Below are positions 1 to 27,600 of a stretch of 64,000 nucleotides of DNA, in pieces (the first letter of the stretch is position 1; each line of letters starts with the position of its first letter). Source of the stretch: Halocaridina rubra (lineage: Eukaryota > Arthropoda > Malacostraca > Decapoda > Atyidae); assembly GCA_037179515.1 (NCBI GenBank), contig JAXCGZ010003866.1, positions 1 through 64,000 on the forward strand, in the 5' to 3' direction. Made by a program: the position numbers and the translations under genes. The notes beneath the pieces were generated by a model. The model was not told where the DNA came from, did not search any database, and saw nothing but the letters and a program-made list of their open reading frames with translations.

Positions 1-352
1 CCCTCATTCCATTTATTGTCTTTCTTCCATTAAAATCTCGTTATCTACTTTCTTTTTTTTATTAATGTTCTTCCTAATTCCACTTTTATCAAGCGTTTTA
101 TCTAATTCCATTCTCTCATAAGACGATCTATTTCTCACACTTCTGTATTTCTCGTTTTATTTAATTCTTCATTCCAGTTTTAGGGGATAGGGGAGATGGC
201 ATAGGATTTTTAATACTTGCTATTTTCTGTTATTTCTGTTTTTCTTATCTGTATTAATTTCCTTTCACGTTTTTATACTTCTATTCTCTTACCCCATTTA
301 TCACTCTTTCTTTTATTACATTTTATATTTATTTTAAAAGTTACCTGGTCAA
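1..352. other. AT-rich DNA, no gene seen
   Basis: T-rich sequence with short TTCCATT/TTATT motifs. Open frames here are low-complexity and run into the adjacent CT repeat. I see no splice-consistent coding exon. Confidence 0.6.
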
Positions 353-1733
<1,381 letters not shown>

Positions 1734-1829
<96 letters not shown>

Positions 1830-1872
1830 CATACATACATTCACACACACACACACACATACATATGTGTGT
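1734..1872. repeat. Compound microsatellite (AT)n(CATA)n(CA)n
   Basis: A long AT run to about 1825, four CATA units, then CA and TG runs. The order AT, CATA, CA recurs elsewhere in the window (52 kb, 47 kb), consistent with mutational conversion between related simple repeats. Confidence 0.97.
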
Positions 1873-1959
1873 GTTTGTGTGTTACATTTTAACTTCCATT
1901 TATGAAGAGGCAATTTTCAGGGACGCCATGACGAATTAGCTTGTGGGTCAGTAGAGAAA

Positions 1960-2126
1960 TTTCTTTCTCTTCCAGAGGACAGGAGAGATTACTTCCTTTC
2001 CTTTTAATGCTTTTATTTTCCTCTCTCTTTCCGCTCCTTCTTATTGAGAGGGAAGAGGAAAAGATGAAGATACTGTAATATTAATTCCTTCTTTTATAGT
2101 TTTCTATTTCTTTTTCGAGAGAAGAA
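1960..2126. repeat. Degenerate flank of the 87-bp minisatellite
   Basis: Divergent copies of the unit: pyrimidine-rich TTTCCTTTTA half followed by GAGAGGGAAGAGGAAAAGATG. They extend the array to the left of the regular copies. Confidence 0.6.
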
Positions 2127-2474
2127 GAGATGGCAATAATAATTTTTTTCCTTTTATTTTCCTTCCATTCCTCTTTTCTCTTTTCCTTGTTTGAGAGGGA
2201 AGAGAAAGAGGAAGAGATGGCAATAATAACTCTTTTCTTTTTACTTTCCTTCCATTCCTCTTTTCTCTCTTCCTTGTTTGAGTGGGAAGAGAAAGAGGAA
2301 GAGATGGCAATAATAACTCTTTTCCTTTTATTTTCCTTCCATTCCTCTTTTCTCTCTTCCTTGTTTGAGAGGGAAGAGAAAGAGGAAGAGATGGCAATAA
2401 TAACTCTTTTCCTTTTATTTTCCTTCCATTCCTCTTTTCTCGCTTCCTTGTTTGAGAGGGAAGAGAAAGAAGAA
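2127..2474. repeat. Minisatellite, 87-bp unit, four copies
   Basis: The marker GAGATGGCAATAATAA starts at 2127, 2214, 2301 and 2388, exactly 87 bp apart. Each unit has a pyrimidine-rich half and a purine-rich half. Because 87 is divisible by 3, both strands keep open frames with 29-residue repeats; composition and the absence of other gene signals argue that these are not genes. Confidence 0.93.
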
Positions 2475-2638
2475 GATAAAGATAAATTTCCTCTTATTCT
2501 TATGGTGCTTCTCATTCCGATCTTCTTTTCTGTTTTTCCTCTTTAAGAAGGTAGAGTAAAGAAAGAGGACACGGCATGATTCATTCCTTCTCATTTATTG
2601 CTTTTTCTCTCACCTCTTTTTGCTGCTACTTCTTCTTG

Positions 2639-2831
2639 TTCCGGTTTTACGTCACGGACTTCCTTTTCTACCAAGGGCTAGGACGGTTGCCTTCTTGCTA
2701 AGGAATTGTTTTGGCAGATGTAATCGTTACCCTGAGTGCATGCCCTTGCTAACTTCAGACCGTGAGGGGGCGCGAACCTCGACCTGAAGCCTCAGAGTCG
2801 CGGACGCTACCGCTTGAGCCACGGTGACTAC
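2639..2831 (-). repeat. tRNA-derived SINE, family A, copy 1
   Basis: Reverse-strand copy of a ~190-bp family with seven members here. On the minus strand it opens with a tRNA-like head: an A-box-like GTGGCTCAAGCGGTAGCG and a B-box-like AGGTTCGCGCCCC, about 30 bases apart. A body follows (CCAAAACAATTCC..., GGCAACCGTCC) ending near GACGTAAAACCGGAA. An internal pol III promoter of this kind is typical of tRNA-derived SINEs. A poly-T tract follows on the plus strand. Confidence 0.85.
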
Positions 2832-3204
2832 TGTTTTTTTTTTTTTTTTTTGCTACTTGTATGAGAGAGAAAAGGAAGAGACCAGGAAAGAGTAATTTCT
2901 TTTTCTGTTATCTTTTTTAATTTTTTTGTTAGGAAGGAAAAAGAGAAGTAGACGAGGAGAATTTTGTCCACTTTCCATCATTATTTTTTTTCTTTTTTCT
3001 CTTAATTTCTTCATTTGTGTGAGTTTAAAAAGAGTGGAGAAAAAAAATGGTAGAATAATTCTAAATCTTTCTTTTTATGCCTTTTCTTTCATTACCCTTT
3101 TCTCTTTCTATCATTACCTTTTTTCTTTCCATCATTACCTTTTTTTCTTTCCACTTCAGGGAGAGGGCAGAAGGAGTAGTAAATGTGTGTGAAGAAGGGA
3201 CAGG
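2832..3204. other. Purine/pyrimidine-strand-biased DNA
   Basis: Poly-T, GAGAGAAAAGGAAGAGACC and TTTCTTTCCATCATTACC repeats that resemble decayed units of the 87-bp minisatellite. No gene seen. Confidence 0.55.
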
Positions 3205-3480
3205 TTGAGCAGTATCAAGTTAGCCCAATAGAGAAGACACCCGGCCCAGCAACCAATGGTTCGCGAGTTCTATTCCTGGAGGTAGGTGATACATTTTCTC
3301 TTTGCCAGACCCATTTGCTGTGAACAAGAAGGATAGGATAGTGGCGTCCCTCTTGTGATAAGTGATTCCTAGCAATGCAGCAGGAATTGTGAATACGCAC
3401 CATTTATTAGATGTGTGTGGGCAGAGTGGAACATCACCTTAAAATAGCTTGATCTTCGATAAGGCCATGTGTTCCGCTGC
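3205..3480 (+). repeat. Possible tRNA-derived SINE (single copy here)
   Basis: Contains a tRNA-like segment (GTTAGCCCAATAGAG, then AATGGTTCGCGAGTTC as a possible B box). I found no second copy in the window, so the repeat status rests only on the tRNA-like boxes and higher GC than the surroundings. Confidence 0.35.
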
Positions 3481-3563
3481 TCTCCTGTGAAAAAATGTAA
3501 GCACCCTTTTATTATTTATAATTTTTGCATTACTTTACAATTCTTATAGATATAGTTATTCTC

Positions 3564-3760
3564 CTCGGGAACGCAGTGGTTAGAGCGTTCGACTCGGGAA
3601 GTAGCAAACCCGTCTTCGAGCTCACCTCGGGACGTTAGTAAAGGCATCCAAAAATTTAATCCCAGCTTCAACCTGTCTGTACCCACCCCTATGTGGTGAT
3701 TAATTTATCTAACTAGATTCAAGGGACATATTCCCCTTACAAGGGCGGTGGAAAGAAAAT
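3564..3760 (+). repeat. tRNA-derived SINE, family B, copy 1
   Basis: Head with A-box-like GTGGTTAGAGCGTTCGACTC and weak B-box-like TCTTCGAGCTCACC, then a body with GGCATCC, CCAGCTTCAACCTGTCTG and CCACCCCTATGTGG. The same head and body recur at 6824-6966. A GGGACATATTCCCCTTACAAGG segment follows and may be its tail. Confidence 0.75.
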
Positions 3761-3917
3761 AGAGAAGAGAGGATTCAGTCCCCTCACTCCGCCCTATTTA
3801 TTCGACTTTTACAACACGCAGGGGAGCAAAGAAGAAGTATTCTCGCCCCCCTCGCTCTTGGGGGCTGGTGATTAATTGTGACTCATAAAACTGCAAACAA
3901 CAATAATATAGGCATTC

Positions 3918-3918
<1 letters not shown>

Positions 3919-4003
<85 letters not shown>
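3919..4003. repeat. (CT)n microsatellite
   Basis: About 85 bp of uninterrupted CT. Confidence 0.98.
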
Positions 4004-4006
<3 letters not shown>

Positions 4007-4077
4007 TTCTGCTTCCTCTTTATAAATCCTTCTCATTTATCTCTTTTCCCATTCCTCTTCCTCTTTCTATCCTGCTT

Positions 4078-4282
4078 ATAACTGCATTTATCTACCTCTT
4101 CTCCACTGTTCATTCTCCATAACTGCATTTATCTACCTCTTCTCCACTGTTCATTCTCCATAACTGCATTTATCTACCTCTTCTCCACTGTTCATTCTCC
4201 ATAACTGCATTCATCTACCTCTTCTCCACTGTTCATTCTCCATAACTGCATTTATCTACCTCTTCTCCACTGTTCATTCTCC
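4078..4282. repeat. Minisatellite, 41-bp unit, five copies
   Basis: Unit beginning ATAACTGCATTTATCTACC and containing TCTTCTCCACTGTTCATTCT, repeated five times with a 41-bp period. The copies are nearly identical (one T-to-C change in the fourth), so the array is young. Confidence 0.95.
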
Positions 4283-4925
4283 CTCCCAACATTCCCTCTT
4301 CCTCCCGCCTGAAAATCTTCCTAAACCCATGAAAAGGAAGAGAGATCTTGTGCTTCCTGTCATGCAAATGAGACGAATATTAATAATTATAATGTATAAA
4401 TGGCCATAAAATAGTATTTAATAATTCAGATGAGCTCTTCAGCAGAGCTCTTAATACGGAATTTGCTATTCATGAAGTGATGAATATTCATTCATTAAAC
4501 CTAGTAGCTTTTAAGTCCCTAAAGTATATAAGTATTTATCTCATTTGAGTTAAGTACCATTAAGACCTTGGCTTTCATTTCATTTGGGTCGGCAAACACA
4601 ATTCATATCTCACATTAATATATAAATGTGTTTTGTTTGTTTGTTTGTTTGTTTAGTGGTGCATGGCGAGTATTCTTACCTATATTAGGCCATGAGCCTA
4701 TGATGATACTAAGTTATCATTAATATCACTCATCTAATTATGTAGTCACAAAGCTTGTTGAATTAACAGGGGCAACCACACGAGGGATATATTTATTTGG
4801 TATCCTACGACTAGCCATTTATTACAATTGATTAGCCACAAATATCCAAAACAAGGCTTACCACACGTGACTGATTGATCACACTAGTAAGTAACCTAAT
4901 GTGGACTCGCCTATTCCTTGTACAG
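4283..4925. other. Intergenic DNA, no gene seen
   Basis: AT-rich sequence with a short GTTT run near 4630. No exon or repeat family recognised. Confidence 0.55.
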
Positions 4926-5100
4926 TAGTAACGCACTGGTTTCGCATTCACGAGGTCGAGAGATCGGTTCCCGTCCAAGACCGAGAGTTTAAGCTGTTTA
5001 CTGGCAGGTTACTGCAGTGGCTGGGCACCACAGTGGGGGGTTTGGAATTGCCCCGGCTGACGAATACCCATTGTATAATGAAAATAAAGGTTTTTGAAAG
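4926..5100 (+). repeat. Probable tRNA-derived SINE, third type
   Basis: tRNA-like head with an A-box-like ACGCACTGGTTTCGC and a B-box-like GATCGGTTCCCGTCC, then a GC-richer body (GGCTGGGCACCACAGTGGGG) ending in AT-rich ATAATGAAAATAAAGG. It resembles known SINE architecture, but only one copy is visible here. Confidence 0.5.
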
Positions 5101-5234
5101 GTTTTGTCTGCTGCTGAGATTAAGAAAGTTGGACAACCATATCATTATCTATTGCTCAGCTCATGGGAAACCATGGCAGTAATATATGACACAGTACCAC
5201 GAGTGAGTAAATGGTTTATATATCCAGATTGACA

Positions 5235-5441
5235 TGCAGTAGTCACCGTGGCTCAAACGGTAGTGTTCGCTACTTTGAGGCGTCAGGTCGAGGGTTCGCG
5301 CCCCGTCACGGTCTGAGATTACCAAGGGCATGCACAAAGGGTAACCATAACTTCTGCCAAAAAAAAAAAGTCCTTCTCAAGAAGGCAACCGTCCTATCCC
5401 TTGGTAGAAAAGGGAGTCCGTGACGTAAAACCGGAACATTG
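5235..5441 (+). repeat. tRNA-derived SINE, family A, copy 2
   Basis: Head GTGGCTCAAACGGTAGTG and GAGGGTTCGCGCCCCGTC, body as in the other copies, end at GACGTAAAACCGGAAC. It carries an A-run inside the body where other copies have CAAAACAAG. Confidence 0.88.
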
Positions 5442-5787
5442 ACATGCAGAGCAGTCATAAACCATATTTTTTATTATAGTTTGTTCCATAATGATATAAT
5501 AACTCCATTCCAAGGAAGCTGCTGAATCATTTTTACAGTTTTTATTGAATACAAATATAACGATGTAAAGAGTATAGTAAAGACTGCGAATGGTAATGCT
5601 CTCGTTGAAGCGAACTCGTGTAGATATTGTACGCTCTTATGATTGACATCAATCATGTTAACGTACACTCATTGAACCGGTTGAGGTTACAGGAGCTAGT
5701 ACACAATGGGCGCTACCATCCTTTTCTTTTTGAAATGAGGATATGGCAATGAAATGTAACTTACTTAAATTTTCCTCACTAGAACTA

Positions 5788-5878
<91 letters not shown>

Positions 5879-6626
5879 CACAATACTATGCAACGACCCA
5901 TCTCTATGCATCTCTTTCATTCCTATGGCACTGTTCCCTCCGTCTAATATCACTCTAAAATCCCTCGTATTCTCCCCTCCTTGTCTTTGACTTCAACTGT
6001 ATGTACAGTAGTCCCCTCACGTTTTCTCTCGTAGATGAGGCTCCCCTATTGTCGCATTCCTTTTCCTCTCTTAAGGTGCCCGATGTATGTCCCCTCACTT
6101 GTGTTTTTTCACCTGTTGTTACTCTTGTATAATTCTTCCCGGTAGGGAAAAGGAGGAGATGTTAGCCTGCTCGTATGACATTGCTTACATTACAACCCCT
6201 CTATCCTTAATACATCTCTTTGAATGAAAAGAAATGTAAACAAACAGATAATCAATATTTGGGGGCAGAGAGTAACCAATGAAAAGAAACCTTGGAGTTT
6301 TATTCATAGTGCACAAGTAAGTTTTACTTTGCAAGAGGTTTAGGTTCTGTGTTTTGGTAATAGTGTGTTCTTTGCCTGTTGAAAACATGCATGCTACTAA
6401 AGGAGGGACAACATTTCCCTTTTCTTACCCCCACAATTTCTGGTAAAGAGCTGCAATACGAACCATTTCATGATACCGAAGTCGAGAGCTTATGGATGTG
6501 ATCTTGATATAGATCAAGTAAATATAATGACTCCCGGTACATTAAGGAACACCGTTATTTTTCTATTGCTGGTCGTAACTGATCACTCAGTGGAATAATG
6601 CAGCGATAACAGTAGTTAGAGCTTGG
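5442..6626. other. Intergenic DNA with a (CT)n tract at about 5791-5876
   Basis: Apart from the ~86-bp CT microsatellite, no feature is supported. Open frames on either side of the tract are extensions of the repeat. Confidence 0.6.
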
Positions 6627-6823
6627 TAGTCAACGTGGCTCAAACGGTAGCGTCCACGACTTTGAGGCGTCAGGTCGAGGGTTCGCTCCCCTTCACGGCC
6701 TGAGGTTAACAAGGGCATGCACTCAGGGTAACGATTACATCTGCCAAAACAAGTCCTTCGCAAGAAGGCAACCGTCCTAGCCCTTGGTAGAAAAGAGAGT
6801 CCGTGACGTAAAACCGGAACAGA
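6627..6823 (+). repeat. tRNA-derived SINE, family A, copy 3
   Basis: Well-preserved member: GTGGCTCAAACGGTAGCG (A box), GTCGAGGGTTCGCTCCCC (B box), end at GACGTAAAACCGGAAC. Family B follows with no spacer. Confidence 0.9.
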
Positions 6824-6966
6824 ACATTGGTCAGAGCTTTCGACTCGGGAAGTGGCAAACCCATTTTCGATCCCACTTGGGTTAGTTAGGAATGGCATCC
6901 AGTCTTAATATTCCAGCTCCAACCTGTCTGCATCCATCCCCATTTGAATGGGGATAAATGATTTAA
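6824..6966 (+). repeat. tRNA-derived SINE, family B, copy 2 (5' truncated)
   Basis: Starts inside the tRNA-like head (TTGGTCAGAGCTTTCGACTC) and continues through GGCATCCAGTC, CCAGCTCCAACCTGTCTGC and CATCCCCATTTGAATGGGG, paralleling 3564-3720. It joins directly to an AT microsatellite. A further body-like scrap lies near 7185-7240. Confidence 0.75.
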
Positions 6967-6970
6967 AAAC

Positions 6971-7600
<630 letters not shown>

Positions 7601-7623
7601 TAATGTGTTTATTTTATCACGGT

Positions 7624-7633
7624 CGCCATATTT
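7624..7633 (+). promoter_or_regulatory. YY1/Pho-type motif CGCCATATTT upstream of mael
   Basis: CGCCATATTT matches the known YY1 consensus CGCCATNTT (core GCCAT). It lies about 125 bp before the mael start codon, in sense orientation. The same 10-mer lies in sense orientation upstream of NDUFA4. The transcription start is not known, so whether this is promoter or 5' UTR is inferred. Confidence 0.35.
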
Positions 7634-7756
7634 ATTTTTTTTTATTTACAAACAGAAAGCTGCCTCAAGGCGAGACTCTGGGTCCCGCATGAGACACCTG
7701 TCGAGCCTGGAGCGAGGAGGGGATCAAAGAGAAGTGGTCAAGCTCATTTCGTCAAC

Positions 7757-22009
<14,253 letters not shown>

Positions 22010-22929
22010 TGTTGGTGTAAGGTATATATAAGTCGTTTGATTCAGGTAGAAAGGTGGCCAATGCCAAATGAAAGTAAGGAGACAAAAGCAAGAGAAAATT
22101 TGGAGGAAGGATAACTAGCCCTTCCCTCTCGTCTCTTCTAGCTTGTTAAACATGCAGGGAATGCGGATTTGGCTTTCTCTTTCCAGAGCGGACTAAAATA
22201 GATATATGATTGTAGCATATAATTATTTGGAAAAGTCAAGACTTGTACACTTGCTTAATTATGGGGAAACTCATAAAATTTTACTGAATGCTGAGCATTT
22301 TCTTTCTTTTCAGGTAGATGACTTTTTACTTTGCCATTCACTTTTTAAGACCTTGATACCCACGTAAAGTAACAACCAATTATTATTTTTTTCTTTCCCC
22401 TAAAATGTACCAGTCACAAATAGACACTCCCCAGTAGATAATGTGTACGTTTTTTATTGTGAGTGATAATACTTAGAACTTTAATGAGGTAGAAATTTTG
22501 TAATACTCTGTTCCTTTGAGAAAAATGAATTTTATAGATAATATTAAAGACTTTTTGTACCTTGTAAAATGCTGTTATTCGAGGGAAGAGGTATTTATAA
22601 CTCGGGTTACAATGATAAGCTAATGTTATCTTGACTAGTTGTACATCATCAGGCATTACCATTCAGACAAGTAAGTAGCATAAAATGAAACATTTTTTTA
22701 TTATTTTCCAGCAGCTTTTTAGGTGCTAAAAGCCTGTTTGCAGGTCACTGGCCCTTTACTCAAAAACGACTGCTGAAATATAATAATAAATGCAGATGTT
22801 TCACTTTGTTACTTTCTTTGTATGAATGGTAATACTTATTTACTTGGGCAAAAAAACTCAGGTTAACTTTGTCTCGTAAAAAGGCGGCTTTAGCACGGAC
22901 AATTCAGCAACCTAATTTTCAGACAGGAT
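22010..22929 (+). other. mael 3' UTR and intergenic DNA
   Basis: AT-rich. A candidate polyadenylation signal AATAAA lies at 22785-22790. No coding exon seen. Confidence 0.5.
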
Positions 22930-23113
22930 CTGGCCTGGTGGTAGCAATTGCAACTTTAATTTGTCAGGTTGAGGGTTTGTGGCCTGCCACAGTCTGAGGT
23001 TAGAAAGAGTATTCACTGATGGTAATGGTCACACTTGCCACAACCCATGTCCTTCACAAGAGGGCACTGTCCTAGCCCATAGCAGAAAAGGGAGTCTGTG
23101 ATGTAAAACCGAT
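22930..23113 (+). repeat. tRNA-derived SINE, family A, copy 5 (diverged)
   Basis: Weak head (TGGCCTGGTGGTAGCAA), then GTCAGGTTGAGGGTTTGTGGCC, GTCTGAGGTTAG, GTCCTTCACAAGAGGGCA and GTGATGTAAAACCGATC. CpG positions in other copies are TG or CA here, the usual mark of age and methylation. Confidence 0.8.
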
Positions 23114-23210
23114 CACATTGGGTATTGTGTAGAAGTGACTGAAGACACTAAGCAATCCAGTCCAGTTTGTCTTTGTGCATTGCCAAAGCACTTTATAACT
23201 GAATTGAATT

Positions 23211-23340
23211 CTGTTTTACGTCACAAACTCCCGTTTCTACTAAGGGCTAGGATGGTTGCCTTCTTACGAAGGACTTGTTTTGGCAGATGTAATCGTTACC
23301 CTGAGTGTATGCCCTTACTAACCTCAGTCCGTGACAGGGC
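23211..23340 (-). repeat. tRNA-derived SINE, family A, copy 6 (truncated)
   Basis: Minus-strand body from the TTTTACGTCACAAACTCCC end to the GTCCGTGACAGGGC side; the tRNA-like head is missing. It forms an inverted pair with copy 5 about 100 bp away. Confidence 0.82.
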
Positions 23341-23987
23341 TGAGGTTAGTAAACACTTAATGCCTACAAAAGATACCAACAGTGGAGGAATATCTTGAAG
23401 TACCGCTCCTATTGGTGGCATGAACTACAAAAGCACTTGCTGATAGGCTAGCATACAAATAAATGCATATTTTCAAATTAATTTCTGAGCCTGAATGAAG
23501 TATTAAATTTGGCAACAGCGTTCTATTGGTATAGAGCTGGAATAGCCTCTATCTCTATACCTGTATCTGTAAGGGCGGATGCTACTTACCAAAAGATATT
23601 TACATTAGTACTGTATTGAAAATATACAATTTAAATTCAGAACATTTATTAAACTGACATAATTCAAAGGACCTTTGTACATGTGTATACTGTCAGTTTC
23701 AAGAATGGAAATTAAAAATTAAAAGTGATCTGTACACATATAATTTACATAATAATAATAATATAAAAAGAAAAAGAAACCTCACCTACCTAATCTTACT
23801 TATTGTCCTGTTTTCACAGCAGTAATATTTATATCATTTATTGTCCCTTTTCACAGCAGCAATATTTATATCCCAAACGTTACCAATATTTTATTCCATG
23901 AACTTAAAGTACTGCAAAGAATTTAAAAGGAAATTTTAAAAGGTAAATGTGAATGGCAAAATTTAAGAATCCATTAGCAATGCTTCC
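23341..23987. other. NDUFA4 3' UTR side and intergenic DNA
   Basis: AT-rich. A 36-bp tandem duplication lies around 23800-23871 (TTATTGTCC ... CACAGCAG ... AATATTTATATC twice). Several TTTATT motifs would be AATAAA signals for NDUFA4 on the minus strand; I cannot choose between them. Confidence 0.5.
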
Positions 23988-24050
23988 TTAGTCCTTGAAA
24001 CTGGGAACAGGGGCTCTGTATGTCGCATAGTCTCGAATAGGAGAATAGAA
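23988..24050 (-). CDS. NDUFA4: NDUFA4 exon 3 (residues 64-83 and stop)
   Basis: Acceptor TTCCATTTCAG; encodes FYSPIRDYATYRAPVPSFKD and a TAA stop. Confidence 0.94.
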   Translation of the reverse strand, partial: FYSPIRDYATYRAPVPSFKD

Positions 24051-24583
24051 CTGAAATGGAATATAAAAAAAAAACTTAGTGATAACAGATATGCATTGTC
24101 CAAGCCTTAGTTCAATTTACAATATGTTCAAAACTTGCAGTAGTGTTTACCTGTCTTAATACAGTATACAACTATGCTATCATGCTTCAAACTTTGTTAT
24201 ACAATTTAAAGCAATGCCCTGATGTGATGGTTTCAAACATTGTGTATAAAAATAAAAGCACTTTTAAGTCATACAATCTCTATAGATAAATTGCCTGAAA
24301 GATGCACTAAGGCATGATAGTAACAATAATACTCTCGAATGACAAGCTATGAAAGGCATCAAAGAGCAACAACCACATAAAACCACTCCAATACAAGCAA
24401 GAGGAAAAAAAGAAGACAGCTACAAATGACTCTCAGACATTCTTTAAATTATCCAGGGGGTTGGGAATTTTTTAAACACAAAGTAAAGACATTTAAATAA
24501 GGGTCTTGACTTTACGCAAAGTCTGACTTACTAGGCTACTGGTGAAACACAATGTTCATGATGTGGGATAACATACATACATA

Positions 24584-24614
<31 letters not shown>

Positions 24615-27600
24615 GCAACTGGTGTGACTACTAGAGTCTAATAATTTGGTTGTAAAAAGAGCACACACGAATTTGGGGTCGAGAGAAATTGCTATTAGAG
24701 GCCCACAATTTTGGAATAGCCTCCCAATCGCTGTTAGAGACTCGCCTTCTGTGTACTCTTTTAAAAGTAATCTGAAGAAATATATTTTAAAAAAAGAATG
24801 ACATGCTTTTACTGATGCTTAACATATGAAATATTTCTTAACTCATACCTTTATGTAGATACTTTTTAAGATGTATTTTCTAAGATGCATTTTCTCGTAA
24901 TTTGCATTTTAACTATTTAAAGTTAGATTTGTGATGCTCTGTATTTTTATCCATACGAGAGTTATAATGTTCTAACCTTTTAGTATTTTATTTCTGTAAC
25001 GCTTATTTTATATCTTTTCTTATTATGTATATAAGTATGATTTTAGGATTTTGGTTGTGATTTCATACTTTTTGACTTTTAGATAATGGATTTAGGATTT
25101 CAGTCTGATATATATAACTGTTTTCTTGTTTTTTAATAAGTAATGTAAGAAACTTAATACTATATTCATTCTCTACTCTGCACATATTGTAATGTAATGA
25201 GAATAACCAATGTAATTATTGGAAATAAAATAATTTATTTATTATTATTATTATCTCTCTCTCTCTCCATAAAAGCACTTAAACTTAAAAATCATTTCAC
25301 TTTACATATAGCATGACATTGTGTTTGTTTTTGTGCTTTCTAAAATTTAATAATGTTAACTGGGAAGTTCTCTTGTGATTGGACTTAAAAAAATAATACA
25401 ATTTTCTATTTTGAGAACCTGTCTTTGAGATGTACACAAGTTAATTGTAAATATGATATCCGATTAATATTCAATTCACCCAATATCTACCATTAAGGAA
25501 CCTAATCCTGATAATTTATACATACAGTGTACACACACACGTAAGTATTTGCACCTATGTCCTATACATGATCAACAAAAACTTCCTGACAGCCACACGA
25601 GCTGTAGTAAATTCGTAATAAAATATTTCTACGAATAAACAATCTTACTGCTTGAGTGCTGAAAACAGATCTCAACGAAGATGATTTTTAATCAGAGAGA
25701 AATGCTCAAGCTGTATTTACAGCAAATAGAAAAATTTGTCAAGAAGTGAAGTAATTTATGTTTAGACAAGCTGAAAACATCACAAGAAGAAGATCAGCTA
25801 TGTTCCTCAGGTATTATATTTTAATGTTTATAATGAACATAAAAAATTAAAAATTTCAACATACTTTTCTTTTACTTGAAGGTTTTACAGAGTTAAGAAA
25901 AATCGTGTGAACTTAAGGAAAATAATTAGAACATGCAGTGTTGTGTAACTGTGTAATCTCTGTGAATTATTGACTACCTGTAATGCATTTACTTGTACTA
26001 TTTAAATATATACTGCATCTGGGTTTTCATATATTTATGAAACATGTCATTTCCCCGACTGGGTTATACTGCAATAGATTTGAACAAAATGTAAATATTG
26101 TAATGGACTTGAACAGTGAAAATAGCCTCTTAATTTTATTCACAATTAATATTAAATTATCAAAAATATCCCCTACGTGAATAGTTCCTGGATGTGTGCA
26201 AAGGTCTAGCAATAATATAAAAGTAGAATATATATATATATAAGAGGTTTACCTTATACTGCTTATCAGCAAATTCTTGCTGAGGTTCGGGGTTAGTAAT
26301 TCTATTCCAGGTGACATCGGGGTTTCTCACAGCCAAGCGGATGGTGTAAAAAGTGGCCAAGCCTACACCGACACCCAAGCACACATACAGAGGGATCAGC
26401 TGTTAAAAATAATGAAAACTGTAATAAATAATATAGCAATATACAAATTAATGAGTGCAAAGTCAACTATTCTAGAACGACAATTTGCTGTTGGCATCAT
26501 TCATTTTTTACTTGTTATAAAGAAGTTATTCACCTAAGCGAAGTAATAATCCTTTACTACTCTGGAGTTTAAAATTGCAGTATGGAGCTTCCATAAATTC
26601 TACATCTACCACATTAATTCCCTGGAAGCATTGGTAAAGTTGTTTATTTTTTATTTTACTGTTCCTAGGTCAAAGGATAATTTTAAACATACTACATGAT
26701 GCCATATACTCTTAAAACTTTTTCCTTTAATACTTGACAAAATACAATAAGCACAACTAGGAACTTAAATAAATATTTTCCATAATATATTTCTTAACCA
26801 CTTGCCTTTTATCTAAATTTTGCTAAGACGATATCATCAGAACTCGCTAAAGGAAATTTATTCTTATTTCTAATATAAAATATGGTTATGAATCAGTATT
26901 CTAATACTGGTATTATTTGCTCTACCCTTTTCTATTAATTTCAAGTGTAAACGTCATGGGTTAATAATTTATTCCTTCTGCATGAACATATCCATACCCG
27001 TAACTAGAAGAATTTACATATCCATTCACATTTTTTATTCAATGACAATATAATTTTGAATGGCAAGCACTGGCAAATTACTTAATAAGTAAATATAGAT
27101 TTACAAAAAAAGTACCTTTAATGGTTTCATTATTGCAGTAGATGCTTTGATGCTTATCCCAGTATCTCCAACAGTTTTTGCCGACTATCTTGTAAAATTT
27201 CAGTCAGTAACTAACAATTTATACCAGGCATAGGACTGATACTGAACAAAGCAAGTAAATATCTTTATATCAAGAATATAATGAATTGCACATCTTTCAT
27301 AAAATTTCTTTATGCATAGTTCAAGGCATGTAGGATATTGCCTGAGCTAAAGATTAAAATATAACATGCTACAAGTAAAAGAGTGATGACGCTCAGTGTA
27401 TTGTTAACGTACCAAAGAGCACAACTTCACCATTTTATAACAACGATCTCATTCCATGTGGTATGTCTCACACTAGGTAGCTATAAAAAGATTAATTTAT
27501 TTTACCTATCCAAACACGCTCAACTTCCATCCAATTTTAGTGATATTTTTTCAATGTCCCTCATACAAGGTATTTTCTTCTCCAAAATCTTGTCCTTGAT

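Noticed and set aside
5235..5330. Possible genuine tRNA gene in the SINE heads
   Set aside because: A- and B-box-like sequences are present, but no complete cloverleaf with matching acceptor arms can be drawn, and the same unit recurs with a long shared body.
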